Part shown: piece by piece, positions 8,085 to 16,757 of the stretch
Layout: each line of letters opens with the position of its first letter
How positions within the stretch are numbered: position 1 is the first letter of the stretch
Assembly (NCBI GenBank): GCA_965214295.1
Contig: OZ243944.1
Coordinates: forward strand, 310,001-374,000
Direction of reading: 5' to 3'
Origin: JAJDUF01 sp965214295
GTDB lineage: Bacteria > Chloroflexota > UBA11872 > UBA12225 > JAJDUF01
DNA: 64,000 nt
The notes under the pieces: model-generated
Told to the model about the DNA's origin: nothing
The model's database searches: none
The model's input: only the letters and a program-made list of their open reading frames with translations
Program-made: the position numbers and the translations under genes

Positions 8085-9098
8085 TCAACCGCCCTTGGTC
8101 CATGGCACGTCGACGCCGATCTCCGCCGCGATATCCTCCAGGTCGCGCCGGTGCTCGGGACCGACCGGAATTCCGTGCTCTCGGAACTCCAGCTCGCGCT
8201 CACCTTCGATTCCACCGGCGTAGCTCGCCTTCTCGAAGCCTTCGAGCGGGGCAAGCTCCCGGAGGCGGGCGGCGAGGGCATCCATCTCGCGCCCGTACTC
8301 GTCCGGGTCGGTGAAGAGGCCCACCTGGAACATGAAGGCGAACCCGCACTGGCCGGTCGCGCGGTAGCGGCGGGGGTGCTCCCGCCCGGCGGCGGACGAC
8401 GTACCCGCCATGATGCCGCCCCAAGCCTGGGCGATCATGCCCAGGCCGATGCACCGGAAGATCGTCCCCGGTATCCATTCGGCCAGCTCGGGCCAGCGCG
8501 GCGAGATGCGTAGGTCGTACACGGGGGCGAAATCCACGACGATGGGTGGCTCGCGGCCCGCCGGGGCGCTGATCGAGACCGGCGAGCCGATGGCCGGCGT
8601 GTAGACCGGCTGCCCGGGCTTCAGGTTTAGCTCTCCGCCCGCCGTCACGAAGGCGCTCATCATGTGCTCCACGGGCATCCGCGAGTAGATGCCGGCGGCG
8701 CCGATGTGTCCGTGATTCTTCGTCTGCAAGACCGCCACGCCCAGCTCCTGCGCCTTCTCGATGGCCCGGAGAGTGCCCTCGTACATCGGGAAGTAGCCGA
8801 GGCCGCCGTCTCCGTCCATCACAACGCTCGTCGGCCCCTCGTGGAGCACCTGCACGTCGGGGTTCACGTTCAGGTCGCCGGCGCGCATCATCCGCGCATA
8901 GCGGCAGATCTGGCGGGTGCCGTGGCTGAAGACCCCCCGGAGATCGTTGCTCGTCAGCAGCTCTCCCAAGAGGTCGGCCCGGTCGGCAACAAGCCCCGCT
9001 GCCCGCGCCACGGCCGCCACGAAGCCCTGCATGTCGCCATGCGGGACGCGCACGAAGGTCTCCGGCGGCAGGTTCAGCTTGTAGACGGCCTCTGTCAT
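8085..9098 (-). CDS. Malate/L-lactate dehydrogenase family oxidoreductase (Ldh family)
   Basis: A 337-residue protein of the Ldh_2 family (PF02615), NAD(P)-dependent dehydrogenases of 2-hydroxyacids such as malate, lactate, ureidoglycolate or 2,3-diketogulonate. The family core is clear: SHGTRQICRYARMMRAG, the DGDGGLGYF strand, TKNHGHIGAAGIYSRM with the conserved catalytic-type His, and VVDFAP. GGAGGCGCAG precedes the ATG. A partial copy of its 3' end lies at 5310-5492. With nearby dehydratase, RraA and Gfo/Idh genes, a role in sugar-acid catabolism is plausible; the actual substrate is not known. Confidence 0.88.
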   Translation of the reverse strand: MTEAVYKLNLPPETFVRVPHGDMQGFVAAVARAAGLVADRADLLGELLTSNDLRGVFSHGTRQICRYARMMRAGDLNVNPDVQVLHEGPTSVVMDGDGGLGYFPMYEGTLRAIEKAQELGVAVLQTKNHGHIGAAGIYSRMPVEHMMSAFVTAGGELNLKPGQPVYTPAIGSPVSISAPAGREPPIVVDFAPVYDLRISPRWPELAEWIPGTIFRCIGLGMIAQAWGGIMAGTSSAAGREHPRRYRATGQCGFAFMFQVGLFTDPDEYGREMDALAARLRELAPLEGFEKASYAGGIEGERELEFREHGIPVGPEHRRDLEDIAAEIGVDVPWTKGG

Positions 9099-9255
9099 CT
9101 GCGCCTCCTGGTATGCCTACTCGCCTGCGCCGGACGATGAGGGCAGACGCGCGGACTCACTTGGTATCGAGATGAATCGCACTTAATGCCTTACTTTACA
9201 TACCCGATGACGCTAGAGTTGATAGCAGAAATGCCATCACATTGGGAGGATACAC

Positions 9256-9546
9256 GTGCCTGCTCAGACTACTCGGACGACTGTCACCTTGCCGACCGAT
9301 CTCTTGAGAGCCGCTGACCGAGCGGTGAGAGTAGGAGCAGCACGGAGCCGGAATGAGCTGGTGGCCAATGCACTATGTCGTGAATTGGCATCTATCGAAC
9401 GCGCCGCTATAGATGCCGCCTTCGCCGGCATGGCCGACGATAAAGCGTATCTCGATGAAGCGCGAGTCATCAGCGGTGAGTTCGCGCACGCCGACTGGGA
9501 GGCGTATAAGCTCGGTGAGCAACAGCATGCCGGCAAGCAACGATGA
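9256..9546 (+). CDS. Ribbon-helix-helix antitoxin (MazE/CopG-like)
   Basis: 96 residues. The N-terminus TRTTVTLPTDLLRAADRAVR followed by GAARSRNELVANAL is a ribbon-helix-helix DNA-binding fold. The C-terminal half is helical and acidic, as expected for toxin binding. It starts with GTG behind GGGAGGA. Its TGA overlaps the ATG of a MazF reading frame (9543-9546), the usual arrangement of a type II toxin-antitoxin operon in which the antitoxin also represses the operon. The toxin frame is broken, so this antitoxin may now be an orphan. Confidence 0.8.
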   Translation: MPAQTTRTTVTLPTDLLRAADRAVRVGAARSRNELVANALCRELASIERAAIDAAFAGMADDKAYLDEARVISGEFAHADWEAYKLGEQQHAGKQR

Positions 9547-9888
9547 GGCGCGGAGAAGTCTACGACGCCTTCCTCGACCTCACCATCGGCTCAGAGCAGG
9601 CCCGTCATCATCATCAGTCGTGATGCTATCAATGACGCCAGTTCAGTCGTCATCGCCGTGCCATGCACTACTTTCCGGACCGGGCGGCGCGTGTATCCGA
9701 GCCAAGCGGTGCTGCGGGCTGGCGAGGGTGGGCTAACTGTAGACAGTGTCGCCCTGTGCGAGCAGGTCCGAGCACTATCCAAGCACCGTCTCCAACGCCG
9801 CCGAGGGACCCTGTCGTCGCAGGCACTCGGCCTGATCGAGCAAGCACTCCGGATCGCCTTGGATCTGCCTAACTTCCGCTACACGTAG
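9543..9888 (+). pseudogene. MazF/PemK-type toxin with a frameshift
   Basis: The reading frame starts MRRGEVYDAFLDLTIGSEQ and then stops after 26 codons. The next frame continues the family exactly: PVIIISRDAINDASSVVIA, VPCTTF, VYPSQAVL, DSVALCEQVRAL and a C-terminal helix, ending at 9888. The switch is at about 9600, where a family member normally has a few extra residues between SEQ and RPV, so a small deletion is likely. MazF toxins are ribosome-independent mRNA endonucleases. Unless this is a sequencing error or a recoding site, the toxin is inactive. Confidence 0.72.
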
Positions 9889-9944
9889 GCAAGCTCAAGC
9901 TCCAACCGGCTAGAGTCTACCCCTCTGCTCTCACGCCGCTCGAA

Positions 9945-10080
9945 CCGCCGTTCAACCGTTGCCCGCCTGGCTGTCTCGCCACCGCTCGTATTCGCGGTGG
10001 CCTGCCTCACTCGGCGGATACTACGTCTTCGACGCCCCGCCCGGCCGGAGCCGCAGCCGATAGGCATGTTAAAGTCCCAG
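9945..10080 (-). pseudogene. Internally deleted rraA fragment
   Basis: About 110 bases match the 3' end of the intact rraA-like gene. They are joined directly to a short internal piece that encodes WDFNMPIGCG (WDFNVPIGCG in the intact gene). The region between the two has been lost. The fragment abuts the 3' end of the SRPBCC gene. Confidence 0.68.
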
Positions 10081-10114
10081 ACCACATCGGCGTTTGACAC
10101 ATGCATCATGCGGG

Positions 10115-10747
10115 CTAGGCCGCTTCACCGGTGTAGAACGCGGTCGTGCGCTCTACCGCCGCACGCGCGGCGTCGGGGTCCGTGCCGGCCGCGACCGCCG
10201 CGTGCCCCCACGCCTCGCTGCTGCCGGTGATGAACGCCTTGCCATCCGGAGACGTGGCAAAGGCGGCCTCGTCCGGCTTTGGCTCATCCGGTTGCGCGAG
10301 ATGGATCGCGAGTCCCACGAGCGCCAGCTCCCAGCCGACGCCGGCCGCCCCTGGACCATAGAGGTCCCAGTACTCGGTGAGGTGCGCGATGTGCGAGAGG
10401 GTCAGCTGCGCGCGGCCGGCTCCGTCGTCCGAGACACCTACCTCCACCCAGCTCACGCCACCGCCGAACTCCCACGTGAGCGCGAAATGCGCCAGCGGTT
10501 CGCACGCCGTGATCTCGCCGCTAGCGTTGCCTTCCAACTGATAGCGGCCGCCGAGTTCGAGTTCGCCGCTGATCGGCAGAAACCAGCGCGGAATACGCTC
10601 ACCGTTCGTCACGGCATCCCACAAATCCTCAACCGTCGTCGCGTAGCCGCGAGCCAGCGTGACCGCACTAGCAGCTTGCCTATCCCGTTCCAGCAATGAC
10701 ACGGAGCGCTCCACTGCGCCTAGGTGACTCTCGACATCGAAGTCCAT
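10115..10747 (-). CDS. SRPBCC family protein (AHSA1-like)
   Basis: About 210 residues with the START/Bet v1-like fold of the AHSA1 group: ARGYATTVEDLWDAVTNGERIPRWF, then GGRYQLEGNASGEITACEP and LTWEFGG. Family members bind hydrophobic ligands or act as regulators and chaperone cofactors; function here is unknown. The start ATG at 10747 has AAGGAGAAGCC in front. The frame runs further upstream into the rraA 3' end, but that part is shadow. It is transcribed in the same direction as rraA, about 67 bases downstream of it, so the two may form an operon. Confidence 0.8.
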   Translation of the reverse strand: MDFDVESHLGAVERSVSLLERDRQAASAVTLARGYATTVEDLWDAVTNGERIPRWFLPISGELELGGRYQLEGNASGEITACEPLAHFALTWEFGGGVSWVEVGVSDDGAGRAQLTLSHIAHLTEYWDLYGPGAAGVGWELALVGLAIHLAQPDEPKPDEAAFATSPDGKAFITGSSEAWGHAAVAAGTDPDAARAAVERTTAFYTGEAA

Positions 10748-10814
10748 GGCTTCTCCTTGCTGTTCTTGATCAAGCCGTCGAACATACAGCCCTGGCAGCG
10801 GGGCTGACCGCCGT

Positions 10815-11561
10815 TCAGCCGTTGCCCGCTTGGCTGTCCCGCCACGCCTCGTACTCGCGCCGGCCTTCTTCACTGAGCGGGTAGTATGTCTTCAGCGCCC
10901 CGCCCTGCTGGAGCCGCATCCGGCTGAACACCTCCCACTCCTCATGCTCCGTCGCCCGCTTGACCAGTTCGGGTGCCAGCTTGATCGGCACCACCACCGC
11001 CCCGTCGTCGTCTGCGATGATGATGTCACCGGGGATGACGAGCACGCCCCCGCAGCCGATGGGCACGTTGAAGTCCCAGGGCCACATGTTCACCTGACCG
11101 GCCGAGTTGGGCGTGAAGCCGCGCGTCCACAGCGGGAGCGGTGTGTCGAACTGCCGCACCTGCGGATAATCCCGGATGCAGCCGTCCACAATGACCCCCT
11201 TGCCGCCCTGCGCCTGGAAGTAGGTCAAGAGCATCTCGCCAAAGCAGCCCGTCCGCAGCTGGCCCCGCGCATCCACCACCATCACGTCGCCCGGCCGCAC
11301 ATGCTCCAGCACGGCCCAGAGCGCGCTGCGCTGCTCCGTCTGGCCCGCCCCCAGCCCGGTCGTCTGATCTTCCCGCTTGGGCAGGAATTGGAGCGTAATC
11401 GCCGGACCGACCACCTTGGTGCCCGGGGTCCGGGCGATGGGGCCTTGCAGGTAAGCGTCGCGGATACCCAGCCCACTGAGCGTACCCGTAGCCGTCGCAC
11501 TGCTCACCTGGTACAGGTCGGTTATCAGATCGGCCGGCGGGCGCTCGAAATCCTTGTTCAT
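10815..11561 (-). CDS. RraA-family protein (aldolase/demethylmenaquinone-methyltransferase-like fold)
   Basis: A 248-residue RraA-like protein. The family includes the E. coli RNase E inhibitor RraA and the 4-hydroxy-4-methyl-2-oxoglutarate/oxaloacetate aldolases. The phosphate/metal site is visible: DVMVVDARGQ, the GEML helix and VIVDGCIRDYPQ, with the Arg-Asp pair that aldolases of this family use to bind substrate and metal. The C-terminal extension (ADDDGAVVVP onwards) also fits the catabolic members better than true RraA. GGGAGGGAGAG lies ahead of the ATG. Three decayed copies of its 3' end lie within 6 kb. Confidence 0.85.
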   Translation of the reverse strand: MNKDFERPPADLITDLYQVSSATATGTLSGLGIRDAYLQGPIARTPGTKVVGPAITLQFLPKREDQTTGLGAGQTEQRSALWAVLEHVRPGDVMVVDARGQLRTGCFGEMLLTYFQAQGGKGVIVDGCIRDYPQVRQFDTPLPLWTRGFTPNSAGQVNMWPWDFNVPIGCGGVLVIPGDIIIADDDGAVVVPIKLAPELVKRATEHEEWEVFSRMRLQQGGALKTYYPLSEEGRREYEAWRDSQAGNG

Positions 11562-11752
11562 CGGCTCTCTCCCTCCCTTACGTGTGGGTGCCAGTAACTT
11601 CCATCCAGTCTACGGTCAGGCGGCCGACCGGAGCCGCAACACTCCACTGGGGCCAAGGTGGTTGTAGCTCCGGCCGGCCAGTATCATAGCGTAAGCGCGA
11701 CGATGCGAGACCGTTTCGAGACCGTGTTCGAGTCTGCTTATGGAGGGAACGC

Positions 11753-12778
11753 ATGTCCACGACACTCAAGCTGGCCTTTGTCGGCTGCGGCGCGATTGCC
11801 CCGTATCACCTGAACGGCATTAAAGAGCATGCCCCCCGCATCCGGGTCACGGCGGCCATTGACCCCCACCGCGCCAAGGCCGAGGAGATCGCCGCCGAGA
11901 CGGGCGCCGCGGTGTTCGGCTCGCTGGAGGAGGGGCTGGCCGATGGCGACTTCGACGCGGTGGACATCCTGACGCCCCACCACTTGCACGAGCCGCTGGC
12001 CATCCAGTCCTTTGCGGCCGGCAAGCACGTCGTACTGGAAAAGCCGATGGCGACCACGCTGGCGGCGTGTGACCGCATTTTCGCCGCCGCCAAGCAGGCC
12101 GGCACCGTGTTCATGCTCGCCGAGAACGCCCAATACTGGCCGGAGATCGTCAAGGCGCAGGAGCTTATCGAGCAAGGCGCTATCGGCGACATCATCACGG
12201 CCCGCGCCGCCTTTTTCATGCCCCTGGACCCGTATTGGTTTCAGGATGATCAGCCCTGGCGCCTGAACCGGGAGATGACCGGCGGCGGCATTACGATAGA
12301 CGGCGGCTCCCACTGGCTGCGCCCGCTCCGTATGTGGCTCGGCGAGGTGGACGAGGTGGTCGCGGTGCTCGACCACCCGGTCGCGGAGATGCAGGGCGAG
12401 TCGCACGTCCGCTCGCTCATGCGCTTTCGGTCGGGCAAATTCGCCACCTACGACGCGCTCATGGTGGACTATGAGGGGGTGATGGCCCCGGAACCATGGT
12501 GGCGCGTCACGGGCACGCGCGGCGAGCTACTGATCGAGGGCGGGCTGAAAGGCGGCGCCCTCTATATCTACGACCGCGATAACCCGGCCGGCAAGCTCGT
12601 CCAAGAGCCGCTCGGCTACCCACAGTCCTTCGGCCCGGAGCTGGCCGACTTCGCCGCAGCCGTCCTCGATGGCAAGCAACTAGAGGCCGGACCGGAAGAG
12701 TCCCTGGGCGAGCTACGGCTGGCGCTGGCGATCTACCGCTCCGCCGAGACGCACCAGTGGGAGAAAGTGTGGGACTAG
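11753..12778 (+). CDS. Gfo/Idh/MocA family oxidoreductase
   Basis: A 341-residue NAD(P)-dependent oxidoreductase of the glucose-fructose oxidoreductase / inositol dehydrogenase family, acting on sugars or sugar derivatives. The Rossmann motif is LAFVGCGAIAPYH. The catalytic EKP motif is in HVVLEKPMATT, and the substrate-side motif is GGGITIDGGSHWLRPLRMWLG, where the Asp and His are conserved. GGAGGG precedes the ATG. It is divergent from the rraA gene across about 190 bases that hold no feature I can name. It is likely part of the surrounding sugar-catabolic neighbourhood. Confidence 0.88.
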   Translation: MSTTLKLAFVGCGAIAPYHLNGIKEHAPRIRVTAAIDPHRAKAEEIAAETGAAVFGSLEEGLADGDFDAVDILTPHHLHEPLAIQSFAAGKHVVLEKPMATTLAACDRIFAAAKQAGTVFMLAENAQYWPEIVKAQELIEQGAIGDIITARAAFFMPLDPYWFQDDQPWRLNREMTGGGITIDGGSHWLRPLRMWLGEVDEVVAVLDHPVAEMQGESHVRSLMRFRSGKFATYDALMVDYEGVMAPEPWWRVTGTRGELLIEGGLKGGALYIYDRDNPAGKLVQEPLGYPQSFGPELADFAAAVLDGKQLEAGPEESLGELRLALAIYRSAETHQWEKVWD

Positions 12779-12804
12779 GGGCACACCACCTGAGAAGTTT
12801 CCGC

Positions 12805-12810
12805 TTGACA
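12805..12810 (+). promoter_or_regulatory. Possible -35 box for the Panacea-like operon
   Basis: A perfect TTGACA lies 71 bases upstream of ATG 12876. No good -10 is found at normal spacing, so the promoter is incomplete. Its position argues against the upstream in-frame ATG at 12819 as the translation start. Confidence 0.3.
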
Positions 12811-12875
12811 CGTCTGCTATGCTATCAGTAGGGGATAGTGCCGCTACTGTAGTTCTTGACTTGGAGTCTAGGGAG

Positions 12876-13337
12876 ATGGCTTACGATGCGCGCAGCGTGG
12901 CAAACGAACTCATTAGGCGTGCTCACGAAGTAAGCCAGCGGATAACCATATTGCAGGTTATCAAGCAAGTCTACTTCTGTGAGGCCTGGATGCTAGGTAT
13001 TCACGACCGATCAATGATAAGACAAGATATTATCGCTTGGAGGTATGGTCCGGTCATTGTTTCGGTCTACGAAAGCCTGCGTGGTTACGGTAGTAATCCT
13101 ATCCCGCTAACCATTCTGCACGTTCCTGAAGAAGAGTACAAAGAAGACGAGCTTTCCATTATAGATCAGGTGCATAAGGTGTACGGGCCACTAACTGGCC
13201 TACAGTTGTCGGCTCTTACGCATCAAAGGGGTACGCCCTGGCACACGACGTGGCGCTCTTGGGGGAGGAATGCCATTATTCCCAAGACACTTATACGGAA
13301 CTACTACCGTCAGAAGTACGAGGCGCAGGAACAATGA
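12876..13337 (+). CDS. Panacea-domain (SocA/DUF4065-like) antitoxin candidate
   Basis: About 153 residues resembling the Panacea domain (SocA/GepA-like): ANELIRRAHEVSQRITILQVIKQVYFCEAWML, then IAWRYGPVIVSVYESLRGYG, then GPLTGLQLSALTHQRGTPWHTTW and a C-terminal YY. Panacea proteins are known antitoxins paired with very different toxins, including membrane-active ones. The stop codon overlaps the ATG of the next gene (ATGA at 13334-13337), so the two are translationally coupled. I prefer ATG 12876 over the in-frame 12819. The region is visibly AT-richer than its surroundings, which suggests horizontal transfer. Confidence 0.72.
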   Translation: MAYDARSVANELIRRAHEVSQRITILQVIKQVYFCEAWMLGIHDRSMIRQDIIAWRYGPVIVSVYESLRGYGSNPIPLTILHVPEEEYKEDELSIIDQVHKVYGPLTGLQLSALTHQRGTPWHTTWRSWGRNAIIPKTLIRNYYRQKYEAQEQ

Positions 13338-13708
13338 GCGCTCTTGGGAACGTCCCCGAAGCTGCACCTGAAAGCTTGCCACCAGAAGACTATATGGCAG
13401 AGCGTGAGATAACCAGACTTCAAGAGTCCGATAAGCGCGAGCGCAGGAGACTTAGCTTTTTCAACTACTCTATATTGGCTATAATGGTCGCCGTCGTAAT
13501 CTGTATCATCTTCGCCTTAGTAACTTTGGTGTGGTATTATTTTGGCCCTGCTGGTAAAGCATGGATTAGCAAAGACCAGATAGAACATATCGAGAGCTTA
13601 ACATCGCAACCTGCTTTTGGTGCTATTATCGGCAGTGCAGGCACGGTCCTATTGGGGGAACTGAGAAAACTCCTACCGAGAAGTGATAGCGATAATCAGA
13701 CGCTCTAA
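13334..13708 (+). CDS. Small membrane protein, possible toxin partner of the Panacea protein
   Basis: 124 residues. A charged N-terminal 42 residues (helix with ERxxxRLQESDKRERRR) is followed by one strong transmembrane helix, about residues 43-70 (ILAIMVAVVICIIFALVTLVWYY split across it). The C-terminal part has a weaker hydrophobic stretch, FGAIIGSAGTVLLGEL. I do not recognise the family. The four-base overlap with the preceding Panacea-like gene and the shared low GC indicate one operon. A membrane-acting toxin is the obvious hypothesis from known Panacea pairs. An accessory membrane protein is also possible. Confidence 0.65.
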   Translation: MSALGNVPEAAPESLPPEDYMAEREITRLQESDKRERRRLSFFNYSILAIMVAVVICIIFALVTLVWYYFGPAGKAWISKDQIEHIESLTSQPAFGAIIGSAGTVLLGELRKLLPRSDSDNQTL

Positions 13709-13798
13709 AAACGCGGCTGCGGGCGGACGAGCTACTGCGCCGCTCATGGCAAGGCGATGCCGCACCGCCACCCCGATCCACCCAATGGGAGAGATACT

Positions 13799-14644
13799 AT
13801 GTTTGAGTTGTGGCTGCGGCGGCAGCTGTGGCGGCGGATCGTAGGGAGAGACTCCGCCCACACCAAACAAGGAATCGCCTACGGCAGTAAAGGCGAGTAT
13901 GACTGTGCCATTCGATCCTTCGATCAGGCCCTCCAAAACGACACATACGATGTGGAGGCTTACGCCAACCGGGGAGTGGCCTACGCGGCCAAAGGCGAGT
14001 ATGACCGCGCCATTCAAGACTACGATCAGGCTCTCCGGCTTGACCCCAACGATGCTCCCGCCTACCACAGCCGGGGACTTGTCTACGTGCTCAAAGGCGA
14101 GCATAATCGCGCCAGGAGCGATTTCAATAGGGCACTAGCGCTTGGTGTCGATATGGAGAGTGGTTTCGGCAATGCTTGCACAACTGCCCGAGGCTTCTCA
14201 GCCCCAGTGACACCCAGGACGGATAGACCCGACCGCGACCCGAACCAGGCCCTCGCCTACAACTACCGCGGAGTTTTCTACGCAGAAAGAGGCGCGTTCG
14301 ACCACGCCATTCAGGACTTCGACCAGGCTCTCCGGCTCGACCCCAACTATGTGGAGGCTTACGTCAACCGGGGACTTTCCTATACGTACAAGGGTAAGGC
14401 CAACCGCGCCATTCAAGACTTCGATCAGGCACTCCAACTTGCCCCCAACTATGTGGAGGCTTACGTCAACCGGGGAATGGCCTACACGAACAAAGGTGAG
14501 TACGACCACGCCATGAGCGATTTCTATAAGGCGCTGGCGCTCGGCTACGACCGGAACACGGTTGAGGCGATGCTTGAGGTGCTTCCCTGGCCGGCAGCCC
14601 GTCACCGGCAGCCCGTCATTGGTAGGATGTTGACGCCCAGCTGA
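13799..14644 (+). CDS. Tetratricopeptide repeat protein
   Basis: 281 residues consisting almost entirely of TPRs: five or six 34-residue units of the form A-Y-x-N-R-G-x-A-Y-x-x-K-G-E-Y-D-x-A-I-x-D-(F/Y)-D-Q-A-L-x-L-x-P. A non-repeat break of about 40 residues sits in the middle (around 118-158). TPRs form superhelical protein-binding scaffolds, so the partner rather than a reaction defines the job. The start ATG at 13799 has GGGAGAGA upstream. The repeats are very similar at DNA level, indicating recent internal duplication. Confidence 0.85.
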   Translation: MFELWLRRQLWRRIVGRDSAHTKQGIAYGSKGEYDCAIRSFDQALQNDTYDVEAYANRGVAYAAKGEYDRAIQDYDQALRLDPNDAPAYHSRGLVYVLKGEHNRARSDFNRALALGVDMESGFGNACTTARGFSAPVTPRTDRPDRDPNQALAYNYRGVFYAERGAFDHAIQDFDQALRLDPNYVEAYVNRGLSYTYKGKANRAIQDFDQALQLAPNYVEAYVNRGMAYTNKGEYDHAMSDFYKALALGYDRNTVEAMLEVLPWPAARHRQPVIGRMLTPS

Positions 14645-14685
14645 CGTTCCCACTGGCCGGAAATCCGACTACCGTGACACCCTGG

Positions 14686-14705
14686 ACTCCGGCGAAAGCC
14701 GGAGT
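14686..14705. repeat. REP-like palindrome
   Basis: ACTCCGGC-GAAA-GCCGGAGT, an 8-base perfect stem with a GAAA loop, between the TPR and DUF3604 genes. It is the same class as the dyads at 6595 and 24622 but with a different stem sequence. Confidence 0.65.
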
Positions 14706-14771
14706 GACGTTGGGACAGGCCAGAGTGACGATTGAGTGAGGCTACCGCCACACTGACTGCGAGGGTCACTG

Positions 14772-16652
14772 TTGAGGAGCGATCACGACCGCCTGCGCGT
14801 CGTTACGGCCGGACCGCTGACCGTCAACACGACCGTCGAGCTGGCCCTGCGCTACACCACCGGGCGCCTGGGATTCGGACCCGGTGGCAACCTCTGGCTG
14901 TTCTACGACATCCGCCAGTACACGCAGCAGCGCACGCAGCAACTCCTGGCCGATGGCGGCATTGTGGTGACTGGGCCGGCCGGCACCACCTGGGCCGGCG
15001 CGATGCTGGCCGGCGGGCGAGTGGTGCGGACGCTGGACACGATTCCGCAGCTGCCGGAGTTCTTGTATGGCCTGCATGTCACCGGTACGGGCGGCGAGCT
15101 AGGTCCCGGCGAGACGGTGACTATCCGGCTCCGGTCGCAGCCCGAAGGCTTTGCGCTGCCCCAGAACGCGATTGACGCCTTTCACTTCTGGCTGGTCGAG
15201 GACCCCATTGGCGCGATGCGTTTCGAGCACGCACCCGGCGAGAAATACCACTACTATCAGCCGCGAGACGCGCAGCTTTCCGTCTTGCAGAGCAACCCGC
15301 TGACTATCGCGGCCGGCGCGGCCACGAACATCCGCGTCTACTGCCCGTCCCTGTCCACCGGCCGCACGACCGCCCGGCTGCGCGCCGAGGATGCCTACGG
15401 CAATCCGGCCCGGCTCCCCGACCAGCAGTTAACGGTAGCCTCATCAGTCGAGCGGAGGACGCTGCCGCCCCTCGCCGGTTCGGCTCAGGACGTGGAGCTG
15501 GCCGTCGGCGGCGCGTTCGATACGGTGACTGTGACCGGCCAGAGCCGCACCACCGATTCCCGCAGATCGTGCGGCTCTGACTGGTCAGCGACAGGTGAGA
15601 GCCAATACCGGAGCCGGAGCAACCCGATACGGGTGAGCGACGCGCCGGCGCAGCCGCAGCTCTTCTGGGGCGAGCTGCACGGCATGGCCTTCAACCAGCG
15701 GCCTTACCGCGAGTATTTCGAGTGGGCCAAGGAGGTCGCCTGCCTCGATTTCGCCGCCGGCGAATACTTCTCGTACAACGCCTGCGTGCAGGAAACCTGG
15801 GACACGCTCCTTCAGGTGTGGGATGAATTCGAGCAGCCCGGCACCTTCATCTCGCTGCCGGCCGTGGAGTACGGCACGCCGCCCGACATCAGCCACCGCA
15901 TCGCCTTCTACCCCTCCACCCGCGGCCTACCCCCGATCCTCTGCGAGGAGCGCCAGGCCGCCCACGACCCGAACTTGATAGCCCGGTACAGCCCGGAGAC
16001 GATCATCTGCGACGATTATCGCGCGCTATATGACCTCGTGCGCCGGTACAATGGGCTGCTACATGGCCACTTCCATACCCAATTCTACGCCGGTGAAGAC
16101 CTGGCCGAGATTTATCAGAAGCAGCCCTCGGACCTGGTAGCCGAGGAGCGGAAGATCAACCGGGCGCTGCAAGCCGGCCTGAGGCTGGGCATTGTCGGCG
16201 GCAGCGATACCCACGATTCCCGGCCGACCAATCCCTTTTCCGAGCCGGGACCGGTGCGGCCGGCCGGCATCACGGGCGTCTGGGCCGACCGCTTGGATCG
16301 GCCGGCGCTGTTCGCGGCGCTCCGGCAGCGGCGCTGCTACGCGACGACCGGCGGGCGCATGATCGTAGATTTCCGCGTCAACGGACAGCTCATGGGCGCG
16401 ACGGTGCGTGCGGACCGCTATCGCCTGCGCGTGGAAGCGCTCGGCACCGCTGATATCAGCCGCATTGAGCTGCTGGAGAACGGCGTCGTGCGCCGCGTAT
16501 TCGAGCCACGCCGGCAGCATGCCATCGTCGAGGACGAATGGCCCGCCCCGGCGCACCACTCACCAGGCGTGTACTACTGCTATGCCCGCATCTTCCAAGC
16601 CGACGGCGAGCGCGCCTGGACCAGCCCCATCCGGCTCGCAGCCTCCACATAG
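14772..16652 (+). CDS. DUF3604-type PHP-fold protein, copy 1
   Basis: A 626-residue protein of the DUF3604 / CehA-McbA-like group, with N-terminal beta domains and a PHP-like metallohydrolase region. Metal-site motifs are LFWGELHGMAFN (where PHP proteins have xHxH), CLDFAAGEYFS, VEYG, LLHGHFHTQF and VGGSDTHDSRP, followed by a C-terminal beta domain. It uses a TTG start behind GAGGG; an in-frame stop just upstream (14754) excludes a longer protein. The paralogue at 58467-60734 shares only the motif framework. Hydrolysis of phosphate or carbamate esters is the family-level expectation; the substrate is unknown. Confidence 0.75.
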   Translation: MRSDHDRLRVVTAGPLTVNTTVELALRYTTGRLGFGPGGNLWLFYDIRQYTQQRTQQLLADGGIVVTGPAGTTWAGAMLAGGRVVRTLDTIPQLPEFLYGLHVTGTGGELGPGETVTIRLRSQPEGFALPQNAIDAFHFWLVEDPIGAMRFEHAPGEKYHYYQPRDAQLSVLQSNPLTIAAGAATNIRVYCPSLSTGRTTARLRAEDAYGNPARLPDQQLTVASSVERRTLPPLAGSAQDVELAVGGAFDTVTVTGQSRTTDSRRSCGSDWSATGESQYRSRSNPIRVSDAPAQPQLFWGELHGMAFNQRPYREYFEWAKEVACLDFAAGEYFSYNACVQETWDTLLQVWDEFEQPGTFISLPAVEYGTPPDISHRIAFYPSTRGLPPILCEERQAAHDPNLIARYSPETIICDDYRALYDLVRRYNGLLHGHFHTQFYAGEDLAEIYQKQPSDLVAEERKINRALQAGLRLGIVGGSDTHDSRPTNPFSEPGPVRPAGITGVWADRLDRPALFAALRQRRCYATTGGRMIVDFRVNGQLMGATVRADRYRLRVEALGTADISRIELLENGVVRRVFEPRRQHAIVEDEWPAPAHHSPGVYYCYARIFQADGERAWTSPIRLAAST

Positions 16653-16685
16653 GCTCAAGCCGGGCGTCGCGGCCGCTCCGGCCCG

Positions 16686-16757
16686 TCATCCCCGCGAACG
16701 CGGGAATCCAGGCTCCCCACCTGCCCGCGAGATTTCCGCTTGCGCGGCAATGACGGG
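16686..16757. repeat. REP pair
   Basis: Two palindromic units in opposite orientation, first CCCCGCGAACGCGGG and then TTCCGCTTGCGCGGCAA, separated by about 25 bases. This is the CATTCCCGCGxxxGCGGGAATCC repeat class seen again at 33828, 38490, 46055 and 60999. Confidence 0.65.

Noticed and set aside
12819..12875. Upstream ATG for the Panacea-like gene
   Set aside because: It lies 8 bases after a TTGACA box, so it would precede the likely transcription start, and there is no ribosome-binding site.
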